Source: Cohnella sp. GbtcB17
GTDB lineage: Bacteria; Bacillota; Bacilli; Paenibacillales; Paenibacillaceae
Assembly: GCF_019091135.1 (NCBI RefSeq)
Contig: NZ_JAGXJW010000074.1
Location: 1 to 34,432, forward strand
Direction: 5' to 3'
DNA: 34,432 bases
A program made the translations under genes and the position numbers. Positions 9,063 to 14,483 of the stretch are shown here, piece by piece. The notes beneath the pieces are model-generated. The model worked only from the letters and a program-made list of their open reading frames with translations, had not been told where the DNA came from and made no database searches. Each line of letters starts with the position of its first letter. The first letter of the stretch is position 1.

Positions 9063-9095
9063 ATGCCGCATCTCCCTGAGGAGAGCGGCATTTTT
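9063..9095 (+). terminator. Rho-independent terminator of ydjO
   Basis: ATGCCGC-A-TCTCC pairs with GGAGA-GCGGCAT around the loop CTGA, followed by TTTTT. It starts 41 bases after the stop. Confidence 0.9.
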
Positions 9096-9267
9096 GCGTC
9101 TGCGGCGAAGGCGGCGCCAGTCGCGAAAAAAAAAGTTTTGCCACCCTGTTTAAGATCCGCCGAATCTGGTTAACCTATATACGAGCGACGCTTAACCCTG
9201 CCGAGGGTAGTGTAGCGTGCAAGAACAAGCGTTTTCTTGCGCTGCCTTGCACAGACCATTTCTGCAT

Positions 9268-9296
9268 TTGCGTTCCTGGACAAGATGTGATAAGAT
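9268..9296 (+). promoter_or_regulatory. Candidate csp promoter
   Basis: TTGCGT (9268-9273) and TAAGAT (9291-9296) are separated by 17 bp, and TGA directly precedes the -10, an extended -10. Transcription would start near 9303, giving a 5' leader of about 140 bases. Long leaders are typical of cold-shock genes. Confidence 0.45.
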
Positions 9297-9322
9297 GAGT
9301 CTAATCTAAATCTTGACCTGAG

Positions 9323-9391
9323 TTCACATATTGTAGAGGGTTATTATTTTAGAAGCTTTAATAACCTTGTACAATATGTGAATTTTATTTT
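9323..9391 (+). promoter_or_regulatory. Long AT-rich stem-loop in the csp 5' leader
   Basis: TTCACATATTGTA (9323-9335) is perfectly complementary to TACAATATGTGAA (9370-9382). Inside it GGTTATTA (9339-9346) pairs with TAATAACC (9359-9366). TTTTATTTT follows, so it could act as a terminator/attenuator or as a temperature-responsive leader element. Confidence 0.7.
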
Positions 9392-9443
9392 CTGCGCAAA
9401 ATAAAGGTCATGTAGAAAAAACATTTTTTGGAGGTAATACCAA

Positions 9444-9647
9444 ATGGCTCAACAAGGTACAGTTAAGTGGTTCAACGCAGAAAAAGGCTTCGGCTTCATC
9501 GAAGTTGAAGGCGGCAACGACGTATTCGTTCACTTCTCCGCAATCGTCGGCGAAGGCTTCAAGACCCTGGACGAAGGCCAACGCGTTGAATTCAACGTTG
9601 TTCAAGGCAACCGCGGTCCGCAAGCTGAGAACGTTGTAAAGCTGTAA
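9444..9647 (+). CDS. csp: Cold-shock protein (CspA/CspB family)
   Basis: A 67-residue single OB-fold protein that binds single-stranded RNA/DNA, classically an RNA chaperone at low temperature. The ATG at 9444 has TTGGAGG about 9 bases upstream. The hallmark motifs are present: GTVKWFNAEKGFGFIE (RNP1 core KGFGFIE) and DVFVHFSAI (RNP2 core VFVHF), then the conserved EGQRVEFNVVQGNRGPQAENV end. It is full length for the family. A long leader with a strong stem-loop precedes it and a clean terminator follows, so it is probably monocistronic. The neighbouring ydjO homologue supports a cold-response setting. Which paralogue it is cannot be said from one window. Confidence 0.96.
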   Translation: MAQQGTVKWFNAEKGFGFIEVEGGNDVFVHFSAIVGEGFKTLDEGQRVEFNVVQGNRGPQAENVVKL

Positions 9648-9682
9648 TTAGATTTTAAGCGGCGGCAACGCCCTTAAATAGC

Positions 9683-9709
9683 AAAGCCCGGCCTATGGCC
9701 GGGCTTTTG
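9683..9709 (+). terminator. Rho-independent terminator of csp
   Basis: AAAGCCCGGCC pairs with GGCCGGGCTTT around the loop TAT, followed by T residues. On the minus strand the same hairpin also ends in a short T run, so it may serve the convergent gene at 9774-10586 too. Confidence 0.9.
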
Positions 9710-9773
9710 TGCGTTAAAGAAGCCGATTCGGCCTCCGGACTTCAAGCGTTGCATGCGTTTGCTGTTAGGGCGT

Positions 9774-10586
9774 TCACGCTGCGGCCAAAGACGAGGCGCG
9801 CGCGATCGCCTCCGAGATCTTCTGCTCCAATGCGTATTGGTTCTGCTTGGCTTCGTTGATCTGACCGGCGATCTTAAGCAAGCCTGCGAGCGCCGTAGAG
9901 GCGTCGCGGGGAGCATTCTTTTTCGCGGATGCATTAAAGCTGCTCCAGAGCGTCCTGCCTGCCTGCTTCGCGGCGGAAGCGGCGCGCTTCTCCGCTTGGA
10001 TGCGGGTCTTCAGCCCGTCGATCGACGCCAGCGGCTCCTTGGCCCGCTTCAACTTCACGGCGGCGGCGCTCTTGGCGAGCTTGAGCTTGTCTTGCTTGGC
10101 CCGTATATCGTCGCGGGCGAGTTGGACCGTGACCTTCATGATATCCGCTTGCAGCTTCAGCGCAGCGTTGAGATCCTTGTTCTTCAGCTTGCGGGCCGCT
10201 TCGATCCGCTTGTTAAGCGCCGTGTAGCCGTCGAACAGCGGTTTGTACTTCGTCTGCGCTGCCTTGACCTGTGCGTCCAGCTTGGCGATGTCGGCGGCGT
10301 CGATGTCTTTGATCCGCTGCTTGGCGGCCTTCAGCTGCAGCTCGTTGCGACCGTGCAGGGCTGCCGTCGCTTCGTCCGTCCGGTCGCCCTGGGCCTCCAG
10401 CGATACCAGCGCGTCATGTTGAGATACGATCTTGGCGCGCAGCGTCGGCTCCGTGGCCGCGTTCATCTTGTCGTAAGCGTTCTTTGCCGCCGCGGAGAAG
10501 GTGAACGAGGCAGCCTCCGACACCCCTGGTGCCACCGCGAACCACACCAGTACCGCCGCCAGCACGACTTTGCATCCCCATCGCAT
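9774..10586 (-). CDS. Secreted coiled-coil protein, function unknown (270 aa)
   Basis: The start is set at the ATG at 10586 because GGGGGAGG lies about 9 bases upstream and a signal peptide (MRWGCKVVLAAVLVWFAVAP...SEA) begins there. The longer frame from 10703 would run through a leader hairpin. The mature protein is almost entirely helical and rich in Lys, Ala, Asp and Gln, with heptad-like stretches from about residue 60 to 200 (for example KLDAQVKAAQTKYKPLFDGY and AALKLQADIMKVTVQLARDD), so an extended coiled coil outside the membrane is likely. There are no SLH, LysM or catalytic motifs. Its neighbour is an L,D-transpeptidase, so a cell-envelope role is possible, but this is inference. Confidence 0.8.
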   Translation of the reverse strand: MRWGCKVVLAAVLVWFAVAPGVSEAASFTFSAAAKNAYDKMNAATEPTLRAKIVSQHDALVSLEAQGDRTDEATAALHGRNELQLKAAKQRIKDIDAADIAKLDAQVKAAQTKYKPLFDGYTALNKRIEAARKLKNKDLNAALKLQADIMKVTVQLARDDIRAKQDKLKLAKSAAAVKLKRAKEPLASIDGLKTRIQAEKRAASAAKQAGRTLWSSFNASAKKNAPRDASTALAGLLKIAGQINEAKQNQYALEQKISEAIARASSLAAA

Positions 10587-10615
10587 AACGAATTTTCCTC
10601 CCCCAAAAGTGAATT

Positions 10616-10677
10616 GGACAGCAAAAAAGCACCGGCAAGCAAGGCCTTGGCCTTGACTCACGGGTGCTTCCCCTGTC
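10616..10677 (-). promoter_or_regulatory. Leader hairpin (possible attenuator) of the coiled-coil protein gene
   Basis: Read on the minus strand, AAGCACC (10663-10669) pairs with GGTGCTT (10627-10633) and is followed by a T run. An inner CAAGGCC/GGCCTTG stem (10640-10655) and an outer GACAG/CTGTC pairing extend it. It lies between the candidate promoter and the RBS, so it is in the 5' leader rather than at a gene end. Confidence 0.55.
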
Positions 10678-10701
10678 GGATGATAAGTATTCTGTTCGTT
10701 C

Positions 10702-10731
10702 AATATACACGGAAAACACAGCGGACGTCAA
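10702..10731 (-). promoter_or_regulatory. Sigma-A-type promoter of the coiled-coil protein gene
   Basis: On the minus strand, TTGACG (10726-10731) and TATATT (10702-10707) are separated by 18 bp, a good vegetative promoter. Transcription would start near 10696, giving a leader of about 110 bases. Confidence 0.65.
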
Positions 10732-10772
10732 TCTTTTTTTGGGAACATACATTCCTGTCGTCGGAGACGAAT

Positions 10773-11288
10773 CTATTTCTGAATGAGGACTAACGTCTTG
10801 CTCGGCACTTCTTCGTACAACCAACGGATGTCTTTGTTGTACAGGCGGATACAGCCGGCGGATACGTATTTGCCGATCGACTTCTCGTTGTTCGTGCCGT
10901 GGATGCCGTAGGCATAAGAGACATTGCCGTTCTTCAGCGTCACCTTAAGGCCTAGCCAACGATCGCCCAACGGATTTTTGGGATCGCCGCCTTTGATTTT
11001 TTCCTTGTAGTAAGGACGGTTTTTAATTTTCTCCTGAATGACGAAAAGACCTTCGGGCGTGTACGAAGGCTTGGCGCCGGTCGCGACCGGGAACGTTTTA
11101 ACAAGCTTGCCTTCCTTGAAGTAAGCCAGCTTGTTGAGCGATTTGTCGATCACGATGAAGTTCTCGTAGCCGCCGTACTTCGCGTCGAGTTTGATCTGTG
11201 CGGCGGACGCCGCGGATGCGGTGCCGACGGGAAGCAGGCAGGCCATGCAAATGAACAGACCGAGCAACACGGAATACACTTTTTTCAA
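10773..11288 (-). CDS. L,D-transpeptidase, YkuD family (secreted)
   Basis: A 171-residue protein with a signal peptide (MKKVYSVLLGLFICMACLLPVGTASA) and one YkuD domain. The enzymes make 3-3 peptidoglycan crosslinks or attach proteins to the wall by a Cys-based transpeptidation outside the cell. The catalytic motif is visible: His130 in IHGT and Cys146 in VSAGCIRLYN, with Arg two residues after the Cys. No LysM domain is present, so this is a minimal form. The start is TTG at 11288 with AAGGAGG about 10 bases upstream. The 72-residue gene lies 67 bp upstream on the same strand and could be cotranscribed. No clear terminator follows. Confidence 0.93.
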   Translation of the reverse strand: MKKVYSVLLGLFICMACLLPVGTASAASAAQIKLDAKYGGYENFIVIDKSLNKLAYFKEGKLVKTFPVATGAKPSYTPEGLFVIQEKIKNRPYYKEKIKGGDPKNPLGDRWLGLKVTLKNGNVSYAYGIHGTNNEKSIGKYVSAGCIRLYNKDIRWLYEEVPSKTLVLIQK

Positions 11289-11355
11289 TGGAATCGCCTC
11301 CTTGCGCTGTTCCCCATGGATATGCGCGAGAGGAGGCGAATATGGGTGGATGAGC

Positions 11356-11574
11356 TCAGCTTCTCCGCTTCAGCTCGAAAAATTCGCAGTCACGCCTACT
11401 GTGGTACGCCAGTTCGCTGACGCTGGTTTGAATGACGACGGTATTGTCGTCGAAACGAAGAATGACGCCGCCGCTGTCCACGATATGGTCGTGCTTGAAG
11501 ACGCGCATACGAAGCTGACGCTCCATCGCCTCCTGGAAATCCGCGTCCGTCGTCAGCCTGCGGTTGATTGACAT
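11356..11574 (-). CDS. Small hypothetical protein (72 aa)
   Basis: The ATG at 11574 has AAAGGGG 7 bases upstream. I do not recognise the family. The N-terminal third (LTTDADFQEAMERQLRMRVF) looks helical, and the rest alternates strand-like segments (GGVILRFDDNTVVIQTSVSEL). There is one Cys, no signal peptide and a basic end (FELKRRS). Size and layout suggest a small cytoplasmic beta-rich protein. It precedes the L,D-transpeptidase gene by 67 bp, on the same strand. The RBS and ordinary codon use support it being real. Confidence 0.7.
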   Translation of the reverse strand: MSINRRLTTDADFQEAMERQLRMRVFKHDHIVDSGGVILRFDDNTVVIQTSVSELAYHSRRDCEFFELKRRS

Positions 11575-11684
11575 CGAGATACCCCTTTCTTGGCCCGGCT
11601 CTATCCATCATAATGCCGCAGAAGACGCAAATCCAGAGGGAACGGCCGGCGGGGCTGATACTTGGGGCGAATTAGTGTTTAACA

Positions 11685-11715
11685 CGTTTAAACGATATCC
11701 CCTTCGCACAGGAAA
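11685..11715 (-). repeat. Dispersed about 40-bp repeat, copy 1
   Basis: On the minus strand it reads CCTGTGCGAAGGGGATATCG followed by TTTAAACG. It matches the consensus CCTGnnnGAAGGGGATACCG + TTCAAACG shared by the copies at 11825, 18371, 24772 and 24845. Confidence 0.75.
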
Positions 11716-11823
11716 CGCTCTGGGTATCGTTCCGGGAACCGTGTGGCCGATGGCTTGCTCAAGCTCCCATTCCTGCGGTCGTCACCGTCTCGGCGCCTGA
11801 CTGAAGAGGATATTGGCTCTTCG

Positions 11824-11861
11824 CCTGACTGAAGGGGATACCGTTCAAACGGGACAAAATG
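11824..11861 (+). repeat. Dispersed about 40-bp repeat, copy 2
   Basis: CCTGACTGAAGGGGATACCG followed by TTCAAACGGGACAAAATG. It is preceded by a degenerate partial copy (CCTGACTGAAGAGGATATTG, about 11796-11815) and faces copy 1 in inverted orientation. Confidence 0.8.
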
Positions 11862-11942
11862 CGATGTCATCCCTGAAAAACGTGCGCCGCCTCGCGGCGT
11901 CTTTGTGACTTTTTGCGCCGTCTCGCAGGGTTCGAACCGCAT

Positions 11943-11985
11943 TGTGACATCGATCACATGCCAACATGCGCGCCGCCGCTATAAT
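11943..11985 (+). promoter_or_regulatory. cydA promoter with FNR/CRP-type palindrome near -41.5
   Basis: TGTGA-CATCGA-TCACA (11943-11958) is a perfect FNR/CRP-family half-site pair. A perfect TATAAT lies at 11980-11985 and no recognisable -35 exists. With a start near 11992 the palindrome centre is about 41.5 bases upstream, the usual place for class II activation. Rex binds related sequences, so a repressor reading is also possible. Confidence 0.65.
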
Positions 11986-12014
11986 GGGCTTCGAGTGAGA
12001 GAGGAGGCCTATTT

Positions 12015-13409
12015 GTGGATGCATTGGATTTGGCGCGATGGCAGTTCGGCATCACCACGATTTATCATTTTTTGTTCGTGCCTTTATCGATCGGGCTTGC
12101 CTACCTGATCGCCTTCATGAACACGCTCTACGTGGTCAAGAACGACGAGAAGTACAAGAAGCTGACCCAGTTCTGGGGCAGGCTGTTCCTCCTGAACTTC
12201 GCGGTGGGCGTCGTGACGGGGATCATGCAGGAGTTCCAGTTCGGGATGAACTGGGCGGATTACTCGCGCTATGTCGGTGCCGTGTTCGGCGGACCGCTGG
12301 CGGTGGAGGCGCTCGTCAGCTTTTTCCTCGAATCTACGTTCCTCGGTATCTGGATCTTCGGCTGGGACAAACTGCCCAAGAAGGTGCATCTGGCGGCGAT
12401 CTGGCTCGTCGCGATCGGAGCGACGCTGTCGGCGCTGTGGATTCTGGCCGCCAACTCGTTTATGCAGGAGCCTGTAGGCTACGTCATCAACAACGGTCGC
12501 GCGGAAATGTCGAACTTCTTCGCCTTGCTGGGTAACAAGCAGCTGTGGGTCGAGTTCCCGCACGTGATCTACGGGGCATTGTGCACGGGCGGCATGTTCG
12601 TCGTCGGCATCAGCGCTTACAAGATGCTGCGCAAGCATCAGACAGAAGCGTTCAGGGCATCGTTCTCGATCGGGATGGTCGTGACGCTCGTAGGCAGCAT
12701 CCTCACGGCGTTCGCGGGTCACGAACAGGCGCAGCACCTGATGGAATCGCAGCCGATGAAGATGGCGGCGGCCGAGGCACTCTGGGAGACGACCGGCGAG
12801 CATGCGCCGTGGACCGTCGTGGCCGCGATCGATCCGGGAGCCAAGCAAAACGCGGCGAAGCTGGAGGTGCCTTATCTGCTGAGCGTGCTGTCCTACAACA
12901 AGCTGAGCGGGTCGGTGCCGGGCATGAACGAGCTGCAGGCGCAATACGAGCAGGAGTACGGTCCCGGCGATTATATCCCGCCCGTACGCACCACGTTCTG
13001 GAGCTTCCGCGTCATGATCGCGTCGGGCATGCTCATGATCCTCGTCGCGCTGCTCGGCGTCTGGAAGATGTATCGCGGCAAAGTACAGAACAGCCCGCGT
13101 TTTCTCTGGTGGATGATGCCGGCGATGGCGCTGCCGTGGCTCGGCAATCTGTCGGGCTGGGTGATGACCGAGGTCGGGCGGCAGCCCTGGACCGTGTTCG
13201 GCCTGGCCAAGACGGCGGACGGCGTGTCCCCGCTCGTATCGAGCGGCATGGTGCTGACCTCGCTGATCGGCTTCACGGTCGTATACGGCCTTTTGGCGGC
13301 GGCGCTCGTCTATTTGATTCTTCACTTCGTTCGCAAGGACGACATGGCCGCTGATGCGTCGCACAAAGCGCACGCGAGTCCGGGCAATCCGGCGCTGCCG
13401 ATGCTCTAA
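12015..13409 (+). CDS. cydA: Cytochrome bd quinol oxidase subunit I
   Basis: A 464-residue membrane protein that oxidises quinol and carries hemes b558, b595 and d, reducing O2 to water with high affinity. The GTG start at 12015 has GAGAGAGGAGG about 7 bases upstream and gives the usual N-terminus DALDLARWQFGITTIYHF. The expected heme ligands are visible: His18 (IYHFLF), His183 (EFPHVIYGAL) and Met384 (GWVMTEVGRQPW). GREP-like and short Q-loop features fit Gram-positive CydA, which lacks the long enterobacterial insert. It heads a cydA-cydB-cydDC cluster; cydB follows after 62 bp. A promoter with an FNR-type site suggests induction under low oxygen. Confidence 0.97.
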   Translation: MDALDLARWQFGITTIYHFLFVPLSIGLAYLIAFMNTLYVVKNDEKYKKLTQFWGRLFLLNFAVGVVTGIMQEFQFGMNWADYSRYVGAVFGGPLAVEALVSFFLESTFLGIWIFGWDKLPKKVHLAAIWLVAIGATLSALWILAANSFMQEPVGYVINNGRAEMSNFFALLGNKQLWVEFPHVIYGALCTGGMFVVGISAYKMLRKHQTEAFRASFSIGMVVTLVGSILTAFAGHEQAQHLMESQPMKMAAAEALWETTGEHAPWTVVAAIDPGAKQNAAKLEVPYLLSVLSYNKLSGSVPGMNELQAQYEQEYGPGDYIPPVRTTFWSFRVMIASGMLMILVALLGVWKMYRGKVQNSPRFLWWMMPAMALPWLGNLSGWVMTEVGRQPWTVFGLAKTADGVSPLVSSGMVLTSLIGFTVVYGLLAAALVYLILHFVRKDDMAADASHKAHASPGNPALPML

Positions 13410-13471
13410 CGAGGCGTCCGGACTGGACGAAGCTCATCTAACGCATACGAAAGAGAGGCGACGATATCGCC

Positions 13472-14482
13472 ATGCTGGAGACGTTATGGTTTATATTGGT
13501 GACCGTGCTGTTCATCGGCTTCTTCTTCCTTGAAGGCTTCGACTTCGGGGTGGGCATGCTGTCGAAAATTATCGGCCGCAGCGACACGGACCGCCGGGTC
13601 GTGATCAACTCGATCGGACCGGTCTGGGACGGCATCGAAGTATGGCTCATCACGGCGGGCGGGGCGATCTTCGCCGCCTTCCCGAACTGGTACGCGACGC
13701 TGTTCAGTGGTTTCTACATGGCGCTGTTCCTTATGCTGAACGCGCTAATCGGGCGCGGCGTCGCGTTCGAATTCCGCAGCAAGCTGGAGAGCGCGCGGTG
13801 GCGGGCGACGTGGGACTGGATCATTTTCTTCGGCAGTCTGCTGCCGCCGCTGCTCTGGGGCGTCGCGCTCGCGAACCTGATGCGCGGGGTGCCGATCGAC
13901 CAGACGACGAATTATGTAGGTTCGTTCTGGGATCTGCTTTCCCCGTATTCGGTGCTCGCGGGACTTAGCATCGTGCTGCTGTTCCTGCTGCATGGCTCGC
14001 TGTTCCTGTCGCTCAAGACGACGGGCGACCTGCGCGATCGCGCCCTCGGCTTCGCCAAGCGAATCGGCGCCTGGACGAGCGGCGCACTGCTCGTATTCGT
14101 CGTCCTGAGTTATTTTGAAACGGATATGTTCACGCGCCACGGCATCTTCCCCGGCATGGTGCCGGTATCGGCCGGGTTCGCGCTGCTGTCGGTGCCGTTT
14201 CTGATCAAGGCCGGGCGGGACGGCTGGGCGTTTATCATGACGGGGCTGACGATCGTGCTGTCGACGGTTACCGTGTTCATGTCGCTATTCCCACGCGTCA
14301 TGATCTCGTCGCTGAATCCGGACTGGTCGCTGACCATTCACAATGCCTCGTCCAATGAATATACGCTCAAGGTCATGACGATCGTCGCCTGCAGCGTGCT
14401 GCCGTTCGTGCTGGCCTATCAGATCTGGACGTACTGGGTGTTCCGCAAGCGCGTGACCCCGGCCGACCACCTGGACTACTGA
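13472..14482 (+). CDS. cydB: Cytochrome bd quinol oxidase subunit II
   Basis: A 336-residue integral membrane protein, partner of CydA. The ATG at 13472 has a GAGAGG-type RBS about 13 bases upstream. The N-terminal LETLWFILVTVLFIGFFFLEGFDFGVGM, the VWDGIEVWLITAGGAIFAAFPNWYA segment and the C-terminal hydrophobic helices are typical of CydB. It lies 62 bp after cydA and one base before the ATG of cydDC, so the three are almost certainly one operon with tight coupling between cydB and cydDC. Confidence 0.97.
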   Translation: MLETLWFILVTVLFIGFFFLEGFDFGVGMLSKIIGRSDTDRRVVINSIGPVWDGIEVWLITAGGAIFAAFPNWYATLFSGFYMALFLMLNALIGRGVAFEFRSKLESARWRATWDWIIFFGSLLPPLLWGVALANLMRGVPIDQTTNYVGSFWDLLSPYSVLAGLSIVLLFLLHGSLFLSLKTTGDLRDRALGFAKRIGAWTSGALLVFVVLSYFETDMFTRHGIFPGMVPVSAGFALLSVPFLIKAGRDGWAFIMTGLTIVLSTVTVFMSLFPRVMISSLNPDWSLTIHNASSNEYTLKVMTIVACSVLPFVLAYQIWTYWVFRKRVTPADHLDY

Positions 14483-14483
14483 C

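Larger units (their letters stand above)
9096..9443 (+). other. Gene-free structured region upstream of csp
   Basis: There is no ORF here. The stretch holds a short inverted repeat near 9153-9167, hairpin 9188-9218 (ACGCT/AGCGT outside, CCCT/AGGG inside), overlapping hairpin 9217-9252 (GTGCAAG/CTTGCAC), a candidate promoter at 9268-9296, and a 60-base stem-loop at 9323-9382. Most of the last 140 bases would be 5' leader if the promoter is right. Confidence 0.6.
11575..12014. other. 440-bp intergenic region with repeats and cyd control region
   Basis: No convincing gene is present. Bases 11575-11684 show nothing notable. Two copies of the dispersed repeat lie in opposite orientation (11685-11706 and 11831-11851), with a partial third copy just before the second (around 11796-11822). 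The cydA promoter region follows from 11943. Confidence 0.6.

Noticed and set aside
9188..9252. Known riboswitch (c-di-GMP, c-di-AMP or similar)
   Set aside because: I could not find the conserved core bases of these classes; only simple hairpins are evident.
10587..10703. N-terminal extension of the coiled-coil protein
   Set aside because: It covers the leader hairpin and would place a non-signal sequence before an obvious signal peptide that has its own RBS.
11942..11959. Rex site as the only reading of the cydA palindrome
   Set aside because: The sequence TTGTGA-N6-TCACAT is close to a Rex site, but spacing from the -10 and the lack of a -35 favour activation. Kept as the alternative, not as the call.
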